Source: Phytophthora sp. 'mugwort' (taxonomy: Eukaryota; Oomycota; Peronosporomycetes; Peronosporales; Peronosporaceae). Taken from it: DNA of 64,000 nt. The position numbers and the translations under genes were made by a program. Shown one piece after another: positions 29,555 through 40,905 of this stretch. Where the stretch lies: the NCBI GenBank assembly GCA_033558025.1, contig JAUCEF010000004.1:2604001-2668000 (forward strand). Direction: 5' to 3'. The notes under the pieces were generated by a model. That model saw only the letters and a list, made by a program, of their open reading frames with translations, searched no databases and was not told the origin of the DNA. Positions within the stretch are counted from its first letter, which is position 1. Each line of letters starts with the position of its first letter.

Positions 29555-31093
29555 TGTAGCGGGATCGGTCAAAATACGATTAAGACTTGATCCGCTTACC
29601 AACTGCGCCCAGACACCGACTAACGGAGGGGTCCACCGATGATCCGTGATCAGCTGAAGGTGGTCTCACCTTGTGTACCCGTCGGTGGTCTGGATCTGTT
29701 CTCTTGGGACTTCGAAGGATGCAGCGATTGAAGTCTTGAACGCCCTGGCTAGACGAGGGGACGTGAAGCAGCGCGGAAGCCTTCGATCTGCTGCCGTTAT
29801 TGGTTCCGATCTGAGGTAGTCGACCTCGATCGGCGGCCTGGACTTAATCCGAGGCTGAGGTTACCGTGGCGTTGTTCCTTTTCTTTCCTTGAGTTGCTTG
29901 CCGCTTCCTTTAACGGGATCTTGCGAGCTGAGAGTCGGGACGATCGTCGGCCAAGTCCTGAATGCCGATCGATCTAGGTATGCGTCTGAGCAGAAGTTAG
30001 CTAGCGTGGGGGAGGGTCGGCCAATATCCGATCCGATTCTCTGACCGCGACGCTTTATCTGTTACCTTGGACTAGTTGATACCTTGGAGCGCTCATGTAG
30101 ATCACTTCCTGCGGTACTCAAAAACGCCTAAGTCGTTCAATGCAAATTCGAGTCTAATTGTTGTTTATACTTTTCTTGTCCTATCTCCCATCCTGAATCC
30201 TATCTCGTACCACCTGACTATCCCGATTCACGTCCTTCTTTACTGTCTTCACACTTGCCCATCTCAGAGGATGATTGCTGATCGTATCCCGATCGACCAG
30301 ATCGTTGATGTTGGAACGTATATGTCGCTCTGCGAAAACCGATCCGCCTGATCTGCCAGATCGTTGATGTTGGAACGTATATGTCGCTCTGCGAAAACCG
30401 ATCTGCCAGATCGCGGATGTCGGAACATGTATACCGATCGGCGAATACTGATCGACCCGATCTGCCCGATCCCGGACGGCGGGGCATAGCCCGATCTGCG
30501 GGCGCCGGACCGGCACAATCTTCCAGACCCCGAACGCCAGATCGGCCCGATCTGTCAGATTCCGCTCTGGATCTGCCCGATCTGCCAGATCCCATATGTC
30601 CGAACCTGTATCCAATCTGTCAGAAAGTGTGTATTGATCCGATCGAGGGCTGATCTTGATCGATCACGGTCCGCTGAATAGCGATCAGAGTCGATCCAGG
30701 TCGGCCCCGATCTGCATGTCACCGATCGTCTTGATCCACGCCCCCGGCTCCAATCGTGATGTCTGGCATCGATCCGATCTGGGCCGATCGGGACTAAATG
30801 TGGTCCGATCCGTATGTCGCTGATCGGTCTTGATCTTCATCCTTCGTGCGGATCTGGTCTAAGATCGGCCGTGATCGAGGATCGATCGGGAGTGACTGTG
30901 GTCATATAAAGAGTAGATCGGTCACGATCTGCCAATCGCCAGCAAGGTTCGTCCTTCGCCTCCTTTACGTGATATCCATCCAACCTGGGTCGCCATCAAA
31001 CTCGTGTTCCGCCCCCTATCAGTTGTCCTCTGGCTGTTTTCTTCCACCCATCGGGCAGATCGGCTCGTTGCCACGGGTTTGAGATTCTTATTC
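29555..31093 (+). repeat. LTR and leader of a GATC-rich Gypsy family (left, plus-oriented copy)
   Basis: It begins TGTAGCGGGATC exactly where LINE coding sequence stops. A TATAAA at 30905-30910 could be the LTR promoter. The copy in the opposite orientation at 51147-52728 matches over most of its length, including a perfect 35-bp block (31094-31128 against 51110-51144). The exact inner LTR edge is unclear, probably near 30985. GATC occurs 39 times in 30241-30900 by hand count, against about 2.6 expected. Confidence 0.75.
30295..30470 (+). repeat. Tandem repeats of about 50-60 bp inside the LTR
   Basis: Three successive units start with CCAGATCG(T/C)(T/G)GATGT(T/C)GGAAC and continue with an ATAT or TATA step and CGATC(C/T/G)G. 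The first two units are almost identical; the third has diverged. Related units recur in the inverted LTR at about 51830-51990. Confidence 0.7.
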
Positions 31094-31185
31094 GACGCTT
31101 CTCCACAACCGCCCCCTGTCCGAAGTCGGCGCCGTACGGCGACCCCACTTCGGTCACACTCTTCAATCCGCCTACTTAAGCTGAA
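31094..31185 (+). pseudogene. N-terminal gag fragment of the left GATC-rich Gypsy
   Basis: The first 35 bp are identical to the start of the gag frame at 51146 (minus), where the ATG reads MTLLHNRPLSEV. Here the ATG is lost (TTCG). Similarity ends near 31185, after which the sequence belongs to a Gypsy pol on the opposite strand. Confidence 0.6.
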
Positions 31186-31659
31186 CTATTCGTTCAGGGA
31201 ACTCGGATCCATCCGGTTCTCACTTTCATCTCTTCGAGCTTGCAAAAATATGCATAACTTCACACACACATCCTATTTCCTCCGATCTGTGGTCTTCCCA
31301 TAGATCCTTCCGATCCGTCATCGCTGTGACCACCTCACCGCGACGGTCAACCGTGACCCCCCCCCCATCGCATTCCTCCTCGTGAGACGGCATCACACCG
31401 AAACGATTCCGGTTAGCATGTCCCCCAAGGAAATCGTGAAGGAGTGCTTCGCAGTTGAGATCCGGCTTCATCAGCCCAGCTGGGGTCTTCATATCCCTTC
31501 CAATGTACCAGGAATCTCCGTTAGATCCGTCCATACCGCGTTCTTCTGCCTATCCTCAGATCAGTGATCTTCTCCACTTCGTATTCGTCTGTCTCTAGAT
31601 CCGGTGTCCAGCTATCTTCGGACAACAGAGTTTATCCAGTCGATCCGAGGCTGGTACAG

Positions 31660-32770
31660 TCAACTCGATTTGTGGTCGATCTGGGAACTCTTTGACAAAC
31701 TTCAACTTACACACATGTACAATCAGGAAGAGTCGATACTCCGTTCCGGCCACCTCGAGGTGCAGTGACTATTCGTTAATCTTTTCTGCAACTCGGAAAG
31801 GACCATGCCACAGACGTGCTAGCTTACGTGCATATCCTTCCTTCACGCGATCCAGATACAGCCAAACTTGAGATCCGGCTTCGATCTGATGTGGGTAGGC
31901 CTCTTCATTATGCCGATCAGCTCGATCTGAAATCGCCTCCTACAGCTTGACATTGACTTGTTTCCTTGCCGTTGTGTAATTACGCTGGATCTGGCACCTC
32001 CATCTCCTAGGATCTGGATCTCGAGTACTGCCCAAAGGTATGGTGGCTTTCGATGTCAATCTGGGGTCTCATCCGTGTACTAGGTAGAATGGTGTATCCC
32101 CTCGCACTCGATCTTGGGCCGTGTTGATCGCAAACCTCAGTCGCTCCGCGTACTCACCCCAATCTTGCTGGTTGAGATCTTAAACATACATTTTCAAAGC
32201 TCGAGTTATGGTATGTACCATCCGTTCCGCTGTTCCGTTTGCTTGTGGTCGATACACCATCGTCTCCCTCTGTCGCTGTCCAAGGATCTTGTCAAACGCT
32301 CGGAAGAAGTCAGACATGAATCCGGGTTCTCGATCATGGCGGATCGCCTCGCTAGCACCAAATCGGAAGACACACTCTTCGTACTTAGCGGTCGTCTAGG
32401 CCGTTCTAGACGCACTTGCCTTCGCGATCACATATCCTGTGAACAGATCTACCCAGATCAGTAGTTCAGTGTTGCCCTTGAACAACCTCGGCAGCGAGGG
32501 TATGTGATCCCTTGCAATGATCTGAAAAAGATATGTCGCCCGGAGGTTCCCAAGCGATTCTCCTCTGATCGTGGGGTGGCCCTTCCCGGTCTCACAATTT
32601 ACACGTTCACCCACATATCTCTGCACACTGCGATATAAACCTCTCCAATGGAAATGATCCCTGATCCGTTGATATGCGCGACCAATCCCCTGGTGACCGC
32701 CTTCAATGTTTGCGTGATAGTTATGTAGGATGTCGAGGTGGGGTGTCTCGGGCGCGGCAAGTCTCGTCAA
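31660..32770 (-). pseudogene. Integrase of the GATC-rich Gypsy
   Basis: The zinc finger is visible as LHNYHANIEGGHQGIGRAYQ with RVNCETGKGH, then LIWVDLFTGYVIAKASA, the first Asp of the DDE core. Near 31830 the minus strand reads RLWHGPFRVAEKINE, the GPF/Y module that follows the core. A stop interrupts it. Confidence 0.75.
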
Positions 32771-33135
32771 TCCGTCCCGATCCGCTTCCGATCCTTGGTG
32801 GGAAGACAGTAGAACAGCAGATCGTTACCGTCGACGTCATAATCTGACGCTATTTTGCCACACAGTGTATCCTGATCGTGTGTGAGATCGGTCATATCTC
32901 CGGTCAGATACTTCTTCAGACTTGATACCCACACTTCCTCGTCTTGGGCTCGCTGGATGCGATCGACACGGAGATTTCTTATAAAACCTTCGTCCAATCC
33001 TGTCGGACGGTGTACCGATCAGTTCCCGATCGAGTAGCTACTGGTGAGACTCGCACCACGGTGTCCTCCGATCGGATCACTAGGGTCTCGTCTAAGAGAT
33101 TCAGCATGACTAGGTCCTGATACACCTTCGCGTCG

Positions 33136-33477
33136 TTAATGATCACTCCTTGCTGCCGCTGTAACGCAGCGCTTCCAAACTGTCTTCACTAGCATTTCAG
33201 TGCGCTTCACATGTAACAGTTCGTGATTTGACCAGATCTGAAGCCGATCCAGGGCCTTCTGCCTCAATAGTGTCAGTCGGGGTGCTCTGCAGTCGATCTC
33301 GCCTCGAACCTGTCTGCTCACCAGATTTGAGTCACCGCAGATTACCAAACGTCTCTGCGTCACCCCTTCCAATAAGTCAAAACATAGCAGGAGTCCATTG
33401 TACTGTGCCTCGTTCACAGTCAGATCCTCGGCGTCCCGGATCGGGCCATCACTACCGTCCACTCGGGTAACTTCCAC
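33136..33477 (-). pseudogene. RNase H-like fragment of the GATC-rich Gypsy
   Basis: VNEAQYNGLLLCFDLLEGVT followed by RLVICGDSNLVSRQVRGEID has the E-x-E...GDS pattern of an RNase H of the bacterial/plant type. It lies between the usual RT-RNase H and the integrase, so this family seems to carry a second, additional RNase H, as some Gypsy elements do. Confidence 0.6.
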
Positions 33478-33749
33478 CAGATCGCACTATAGGCTCTCGT
33501 CCGCGCCTATTACTGGGATCGGTACTTCGATCTGACGGCGTGGCTCTTTCCTGGGTGCGATCGCGATTAACGCCTCATCCACTTTAGACCTAGGTGTAAT
33601 ACTTGCAGCGATCGCCCCCAAGATCTCATCTTCTCCTTTGGTACACTTCTCGATGTCGAGCGTCCATGGCGACAAAAGTGCAGCCCATTGACCTAATCGC
33701 CCCTGGAGATCAGGCGATCTGAAGAGCCATGCCAGCGTCGAGTGTCTGG

Positions 33750-34040
33750 TCAGGATCCTAATCTGTCGTCCAACCCCCCCCCCCCAAACATGTTGCAGTT
33801 TTGTTTTTGGTTCAGATCTAAGATCTGCAACAAGGCCAACACTTTCTTCTCTACTACATTGTAGTTAAGCTCGTTCGACTTCAGCGCACGACTCGCGAAC
33901 ATCACTGGGTGATATACGCGATCGTACTCTTGAATCAGAGCGGCCGAGATCGCCCACTCACTGGCACAAACAACGATCACAGGTTGACGACCTGGATCGA
34001 AATGACGCACGATCGGAGTGGCGGTGATCTTCTCCTTCAA
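33750..34040 (-). pseudogene. RT-linked RNase H fragment
   Basis: PVIVVCASEWAISAALIQEY and YHPVMFASRALKSNELNYNV match the first RNase H of Gypsy elements, with the catalytic Asp of CASE position replaced in this copy. It follows the reverse transcriptase region. Confidence 0.7.
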
Positions 34041-34223
34041 TTTGTTAAAAGATCTGGACGCCCGAACCCACTTCTCGTCTGCTGCATTCAGGACTGTCTT
34101 CGGTTGATCGGGTTGAGGATAGCCGGATCTGTCTGGATCAGGAACGTCAAGACCAGGATCGGAAGGAGTTTCGTCGAGAATTAGTCGGAGATCTTGACGT
34201 CTTCGCAGCTCGTTAAAATCCGC

Positions 34224-35190
34224 CTAACACAACTCGTACAGGTCTGCAGTGCAAATAAAAAGAAACGCGTAGTCTTCGACGAATCTGCTATAATAATTCA
34301 AACTGCCTAGACACGATTGCATCGATCTGAGCGATTCCTGAAACTCGGTTAAGCCTTTTACGTCATTCGGATGTACCTTTAGGCCTTGGATCGACACTTG
34401 AGACCCTAGATTATCCACTTTTCTTAGTCCCCACAAACTCTTGACGACACTGATTGACAGGTTCTATTTGGCACCGGCGTCCAGTAGGCGTTCTACTCGA
34501 TCGCATAGTTGATCCCAGGTCCCGGCAGCGGGTAGGATGTCGTCGATATATGATCTACGTCCTAGAACTGAAGGTTGCCGGGATTGTCGGGTTTTCCTGC
34601 GTCAAACACATCCGTGCGTCGTCATGTAGGTTCAGGTTTCGAGATCTTCATGAATCCATACAAAGTTGTCCACCAGCCGTAGATAGATCTGTGGCGCGTT
34701 TGTGAGTCCGAACGGCATCCTGTTCCACTAGAACAACCCGAAAGGAGTGATGAAGGCCGAAATCGCGCGAGCTCGATCGGTCATCGGGATCACTCAGAAT
34801 CCACTTGCCATGTATAACGAACAATACCATAGCACTTTGTCCATATCTTCCAACAGATCGTTAATCAGTGGCATCAGGTAGACCATCAGGTGGTGTCAGA
34901 TTGTTCAACAACCGGTAGTCGATGCACAGCCGTATATCCACTCCATTTTTTCTGAATGATGATCACGATCGGAGATGCCCACGGAGAAATGAATGTTGGA
35001 TGGTCTTGGCTACTAACAGTCCCTTGATCAGATCCGGTACCTTCTCCCTGAAGCGCGGCGCCACCTTCCGTACTCGCCGCGCCACGAGCTTCGCACCACC
35101 TACGTCGATAGCGCATACAACGCTCCTGGCGGCTGAGGGCAACGCGTTGCACTTGCCGATTAGGAGATGCCGTCTCTTCAAGATCATCTG
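34224..35190 (-). pseudogene. Reverse transcriptase fragments
   Basis: 34224-34436 shows LRSMQSCLGSLNYYSRFVED, the RT thumb/connection. Around 34880-35190 the minus strand has LVAKTIQHSFL and SPWASPIVI with YTAVHRLPVV, the fingers. Multiple stops and shifts separate them. Confidence 0.6.
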
Positions 35191-36133
35191 TCGAAGTTGA
35201 TCGATTTCTTCAGGGTGTTATACTTCGGATATCCTACTTGAATACCCTCGATCGTCACCTCTTCCGTCGTAGCAATCTCGACTTCGGGCAGTACCGCTAA
35301 CTCTCGGTCCACGTCTTCCGCCCTCATCTCCCCTCCTTCATGATGGAACTTCAAGTCGGTTCCGACCGGATCGCCACCTCCACCGCGATCGGAGTAATTC
35401 GGACTTGGTTAATCTTGCAATTCCGCGTCCGATCATCAGACAATCCCGTTGAACCAGCTTCGTGTCGCCCCTTCTCGACATCCGATACACCATTGGGCGA
35501 TATGTGATCTACCTTAGCCGACGAATCGGGCCGTCTAAGATCCGACCCCAGCTCGGTATGTCCTTCCTGGTCCGCCGCCATCGCGACCTCGCCATCCTGA
35601 CTTACAGTCGGGGCGTCAGCTTGGGCGACCCCCGTAGCTGGATCGGGTTCTTCCTCGCCACCTTCCGCCCGGAACGATATCGCACGTGACGATCTCGGTG
35701 CATCCTTCTCTCTTCATGAGGGATCGGGGGTTGCAGTGCCCGATTGGCTAACCGCGGTAGACGGGTGCAGTCATGTCAACCTCGTCATCTAAATTCGGGA
35801 CTCTTATGTAGTACCGCACGTGGTGTGCCATATTCTGGGCGCTCTACTGTGGGTACAGAATGCGACCTTTCCGTTTCGATGGAGTGTCTCCGTAGTCGCT
35901 TGGAACGCTAGATTCTGTCACTCCGTATACCGACGCGATCCGATCGACACCAAACCAGGCAAGCGGGGTACGCGATCTCCTTCTAGTCACATCGCGATCC
36001 GTACATCTCGCTGAAGGATCAGTCGACTGTGGCTGACATTCGTCAGCAACAGATACTGCTTTTTCCCTGGCCCCGTCGGCACCCATCGATCTCCGCGTGT
36101 AACCCACAGCTTCTCATGATCGGCAGAAGCCCG

Positions 36134-36430
36134 TCAACGGAGCGGTAGCTCGATCGACCCCCCAACCTCAACTTGGAGGCGTTGATCTAACGCCACCACC
36201 TTTGCCTTGGCATTATAAAGCTCGCGGCGTCCGCTGAGTTGGATCCAGGTCTCGTCTGGTAGGCAAATCGTTCCGTCGGCCAGATCTATCCTGATCCCGG
36301 CGGGGCCATAAAGTCCATACCCAAGATCGCATCTTGGCAAGTAAGGTCTCCGACTCAGATATCGAAGAAGTACACCAGCGATCCTGCCAGCCTTAATCCA
36401 CGTCCTTCCGTTCGTGACGTACACGTTCTT
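36134..36430 (-). pseudogene. Protease C-terminal fragment, joined to a hAT remnant
   Basis: PAGIRIDLADGTICLPDETW followed by IQLSGRRELY matches the end of the Gypsy aspartic protease domain. Just upstream on the same strand (above about 36430) sequence changes to a hAT transposase end. Confidence 0.6.
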
Positions 36431-36560
36431 ACCGATTCCCACAAACTTCTGTCTCTGACTCATATGCGGTCGGGTGTATACTGTTGCACACATGACCGAA
36501 CTTGACTCGAGCCGTACTAAAAAATCTCTCGACTATGTTCGAGGTGGGTGGGATACTGCG
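36425..36560 (-). pseudogene. hAT transposase C-terminal fragment
   Basis: The minus strand reads PPTSNIVERFFSTARVKFGH, then a Cys/Asn and IHPT, which matches the hAT dimerisation motif (TS..VERxFS.AR..FG..R..L.P). Stops lie upstream in the same frame. No terminal repeats were identified. Confidence 0.55.
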
Positions 36561-37867
36561 GAGCAGGAATACTGCTGCGCTTGCTCAGCAAACGGCCGGT
36601 GTTTATGGAGGCGCTCCACAAAGGGCCCAATCCTCGCCGGACGTCGTTTAGCTGAGACCTTCTCTCGACCGTCGTGGCCTCGAGCATCGTCCCCTTGGAG
36701 TTAAGGTGCTCGCGTCCCACATGCTGTCAGGTTCGTAACCCTCTAGATGGGGCTTCTTTCGAACCGTGCCGCAACATAATTGAGGATAACTTCATCGTTG
36801 TCGTCGTGGAACGATAAAAAGTGGGACACAGTGACTTGGGCAGGCAAACGTTGGGCGACGGAGACGATTGCGGAGATCCTGAGTGGTGACTGCAGTGGAG
36901 GGGGCGTGTGTAGCTTGAAAATGCAGAATGAAAGCTATATTTACCCCGGTATGTTTGGAAATGCCAAAACCTAACAGCTGGACAGAAATGATAATGAATT
37001 TGCTGGATACATTATGGCATTGCGTATGTATCCAATAAATTATAATATAGTGTAGGCAGACGATCATTTTATTATGACCATGTTAAAATTGGGATCCGAG
37101 ATTGCAATACTCAGATTAGTATATCGCATCGAGGTTGCAGGAATTAACATTGCATTATTGCCATTAATTTGCAAGCCCCTCCTCAGCGTCCACAAATCGA
37201 GTTGGGTCTTATCAAAATGTTTTAGGCTCTCCCTACTGTCACCAATATTCTGGACAAAGAACGGACGCTAGTGTTTCGGTATAGGCAAATTGAATACCGG
37301 TTCCCATGTGGTACTTAGAGCATTTTGGCTACTTTTGTGTTGCACACACCTAATGTAGAATATGCAACTAACTCTCAGCGCATGCACAAGCAGTTGCAGT
37401 TGTGATGAGAGTTACCCTTGTTGCAAGATTCAAACGCAAGATGGATGTATTATTGATCGCTCTCAACATCCAAATCATGACGACTCCGACCGTCACCGCA
37501 TTTCCGACTAGCATCCGACCATATCGCAGAATTTTATATCGCACCAAGTTGTGGAGGCTTTCGTAAAATGACATACGACCCGTAAAAACTCCCCTCGCAA
37601 ATGATTTACCCATTGATAGGTGGCAGGCGAAATTACATCTTGCAAATGGGTGGCACACGTGCAATTTTGACTGCGCCATTTTGCCCAGCGACCTCAGTGA
37701 TCGATTGACCACCTGGCCCGGTGAATTGAGGGGTTGTACCCATGGCACTTCTAAGAGGGTTGTCGCTTCCACAAAGTACCGTGGTCGTTAATTTCCCGTC
37801 GATCCTCCAGCTGAGTATCCCCCTGCGATGTTCTTGTCTACCCCCCCCCCCCACCCACCCACCCACC
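36561..37867. other. AT-rich stretch without a supported gene
   Basis: It may include more of the hAT element near 36600-36900. A 134-codon minus-strand frame at 37368-37772 is basic and unlike any family I know, so it is not called. A poly-C tract with ACCC repeats ends it (about 37841-37870). Confidence 0.4.
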
Positions 37868-37932
37868 CCCGATGTAGTTCAATGGAAGAGCTTATGAAAG
37901 GGATGGAGGTGGTTCGATTCCACCCACCGGGA
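37868..37932 (+). pseudogene. tRNA-like sequence lacking a full anticodon arm (tRNA pseudogene or SINE head)
   Basis: The acceptor strands CCCGATG and CACCGGG pair with one A-C mismatch. A 4-bp D stem (GTTC/GAGC) and a perfect 5-bp T arm (GGTGG, loop TTCGATT, CCACC) follow. The internal promoter B box GGTTCGATTCC is perfect and the A box (TAGTTCAATGG) good. Only 16 bases lie between the D and T stems where about 22 are needed, so no normal anticodon arm can form. It is not a working tRNA. Confidence 0.65.
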
Positions 37933-38039
37933 AATTTCTCTATACACTATTGACTGTGACAGACCTCCAAGCAAGCGACATTTACGGAAGCATCGACCAC
38001 AAGGATACGGGTAATATGGCGTGCTGCATTACAGAAGCG

Positions 38040-39170
38040 GCTTGAGTGCTTCTTGGTGATGGAGTGGCGCGGGGCCTACAACACCACCGATTGCAAGCCG
38101 CTGGTGGTAGGCGCTGATGAGGTCATTGAGGCTTCCCTCACGATGCAGCCGACGAAGTCCTTGAGCACAGCGTTAGATCCCGTTGACGGTACGTTTCGCG
38201 CGCGCGGAGGTACGCCACGACTTGTTTGACGCTAGCTCTCCAAACTGGCGGACTTTATCCTTGTAGCTCGGTGACGACTCGTCGAGCGCGTATCCGTCTT
38301 CGATGAAGAGCTTCATGAAGTCCACGAGCTGCTTGGCATCCGACTTCTTGTGCTTGTTAGTACTCAGCCATCCACGCGAAACTGCCGTTGCACCACGCAA
38401 ACCAGGTGTCGACGAGAGGTATCGTCTTCGATCAACGTCGGCGGTTCACTGATACATTTTCATTTTCATCTCTTGGTCGCTTTGCTTCCACACCGCGGTG
38501 TGCTGATGTGCTATCTCCAGTGTGATGCTTGTAGCTGCTAGCAAGTTGACTCGAGCCTCGAGGCGACTGTTGACCTCGATTAACCTTTCTGTCAATGCAG
38601 TCTCATGATCAAAACGCAACTTTGGCTTTCATGTTTCCTTCCGTCGGTCGTCCGCGGTGGTGTGAGCGGAAGCAGCAGACCTCGTGAGTTACTATGACCA
38701 AGCAAGCAGGTTCGACGTGGTCACACCAGAGGCCTCGGTGCAGCGCTGGATCGTCGTCATCGATGGCCCCTGCGCGTTGGTCTTCATCAGCGACGGGTAG
38801 TGGAGGATGATGGTTGTTGTCAGTATGTCTCTCACAGCAACGCAAACGTTGAAGGCCTTGTTACCCAGTGCATGACTCGCGTTGAAGAGCTTGTCTCTAA
38901 CCTCCCTAATCTGTTCTTCTGTTGCCGAGTCGAAGCCTTCCAGCGACGGAAGAACAGAGGATTGCTTTGGCGCCATTCCGCTCAGTACCTTCGCGACTTG
39001 ATGGTCTTCTTTCGGAGTATTTAAGACGTAAGCGAAGCTTTGTTCGTCGTGGTCAAGTTCCAAGCTCCGCGATCGAAGATCCACTGTGCCGTCAGCTCCG
39101 AGCACGCATTGGCATGCTGGGCACCGCCGCATCGAAACGAATGAGATGTTAGCGGCTCTTCGACTCAAGC
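38040..39170 (-). pseudogene. Decayed gene of unknown family
   Basis: Several minus-strand frames keep protein-like composition with stops between: LASNKSWRTSARAKRTVNGI, a helix ERLIEVNSRLEARVNLLAAT, and further upstream a 158-codon frame (38692-39168) with MRRCPACQCVLGADGTVDLR, a short Cys pair. The helical part next to a basic region recalls repetitive hypothetical proteins of Phytophthora, but I cannot name it. It is probably part of a transposable element. Confidence 0.35.
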
Positions 39171-39199
39171 AGGTCCAGCGACACGATCGAGCAAGCGGT

Positions 39200-40030
39200 T
39201 GACAAGAGCGTGGATGCCAACCGTCGGCGTCGTGTGGACTATACTGCTTCTCGCCGACGCCTGAGAAGAACCCAGGGTGCCGGTGTCCTCAAGCAGGTCC
39301 AGCAACGGGATGGAGTCAGTCAATTAAACGGGGACGTCTTTCGACTGCACGGGCAAGTGGTTGAGGAACGCTGCGCACGGCGACTCCTGGGTGATCAAGC
39401 CAGTGCAAGCGCCAGCAGCGTACAAGTCGCGAAGTCAGCATCGGGGAAGAGCGACAGTGCCTGCTCGTCGGACGTCTTCATGCGGATGAAGAGGATGAGG
39501 AACACGCCGCCAGCACCTACGGAGAGCTGCTGCTTCCGAACGAAGGTCAGGTCAGAAGCGCGGCCAAAGAGGTACCCAAGAGGCATAACAGAGCTACATC
39601 TTGGTAGTCCGAAGCGCAGCTAGCCGTTGAATACGGATAACTTGTCATCTTCTTAAGATCCTCCTTCGTGCATGCAACCGCCTTCCTGACAAATCCACCA
39701 CTTTCGCGCTTGATGCAGTGCTGCTCAAGTGAGCGCCCCCATGCTCAGCAGCTGCCATGCTACAGTGCCGCCTTGGGCAGGATACTCGTTCAGGAACCAG
39801 CACTTCACCTGGCGGAAGTGTTGAGCGACGGAATGGCGCGACAGGTGCTGCCCTCGTGCTCCTGCGTGAACTGCCAGGTTTGTCCATCAGCGTCACTAGA
39901 ATACCGCCTGCACGACTTGGGTCCGCGACGACCAAATCCCTAACATGCTCCATGCTCGTGCTCTCAGCGGAGGGAAGCGCTCGAACGCCTTCATGGCCGT
40001 CGCTCGCGCGCGCTTGTGTTGGCGGGCTTT
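39200..40030 (-). pseudogene. Transposon-like fragment of unclear class
   Basis: A minus-strand stretch at 39395-39586 reads PLGYLFGRASDLTFVRKQQL and then SVGAGGVFLILFIRMKTSDE. Its arrangement recalls tyrosine-recombinase-like (Crypton-type) proteins common in Phytophthora, but no catalytic residues can be assigned. Neighbouring frames (39645-39953) may continue it. Confidence 0.25.
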
Positions 40031-40334
40031 AAGCCTTTCAGGCTCATCGTTATGGGTCGGAGGGGTGGCAAATATGCGAGTAATACGTGGCATACCGCAC
40101 GTTTGTAGCACGTGACACATATCTGGACATCAGCTCCGACTAAATACGTCGGAATCGCTCTGCTTCCGACTGCAACCTCTATTCGCGTTTTTATTGGATG
40201 AAACTGAACAAAATGAAGCGGTTTGGCTCGCCAAAAACTTTGAAACTGTTTTACATTGGCTAAAACGAATTGGAGAAGAATCGGATTGGCTAATATGCAC
40301 CATACGATGATCAAGTTTGGTCGGAGAGACAATG

Positions 40335-40905
40335 TTATTCATTCATAACTACACTATTGAAAACGTAAGAGAATTCATAAGACGACTGCTTCTGGGATAT
40401 CTTATCCCCGTCGGCAATCGGAATGCTAGCGTATGGCGGTGTCGTTCGCGCGACTTGCAAGTACATCTCGAACCAGTGCACAATCAAAACACCACAACTA
40501 TATCCGTCCCGCCGAAGCCATCCGGGAAACGTTCGAAATTCCATCGTGGGCTCAGGGTGCATGAGTTTATGTACACTACTGACAATTGCATCCACTTCGT
40601 CTAGAATTGATTGCTTACGGAATGGGTCGTACGTCCACACAATTGCCGCTCCATGTCGAGAACGATGCCACACAGTGAGAAAATTCCACGCCGACGTACG
40701 TAGGGCAGCATACGATGCAGTTAGAATGAAGCTGGGTAAACAAGCGGTCTTGCTTGTCAATATACTCATGCCTTCGCTGCACATTTTTCACCTGAATATA
40801 AATGTAATCCACTACGTTACATGCATAGGTTGTCGCCAGGTGAGCTTCATAGCCTCTTCTGCAATACGGACAGAAGCAATATAGACTCAATTGTCGTTCA
40901 ACCAT
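40335..40905 (-). pseudogene. Ulp1/C48-type peptidase region of the MULE
   Basis: IVWTYDPFRKQSILDEVDAI and, 40 residues on, LRRDGYSCGVLIVHWFEMYL match the Asp and Cys regions of SUMO-specific (C48) proteases; the His region (VEFSHCV) lies in a neighbouring frame. Some MULEs carry such domains. The frame is broken, so it is inactive here. Confidence 0.6.

Larger units (their letters stand above)
31300..36430 (-). mobile_element. GATC-rich Gypsy pol region, minus strand, decayed
   Basis: From high to low coordinate the minus strand shows protease end, reverse transcriptase, two RNase H-like regions, integrase and a C-terminal tether: the Ty3/Gypsy order. GATC tetramers remain frequent throughout. 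Frames are short and shifted, and no working polyprotein remains. It runs head-on into the plus-oriented LTR-gag at 29555-31185. Confidence 0.75.

Noticed and set aside
29555..31276. Reading the left LTR as the 3' LTR of the minus-strand pol, using a purine-rich stretch near 31280 as its polypurine tract
   Set aside because: The inverted copy at the right shows that TGTAGCGG is the start of the LTR and is followed by gag; the left copy has the same order on the plus strand, opposite to the pol.
37368..37772. 134-codon minus-strand frame as a gene
   Set aside because: No recognisable motifs, no signal peptide, no neighbours that would support it, and composition like the surrounding AT-rich DNA.
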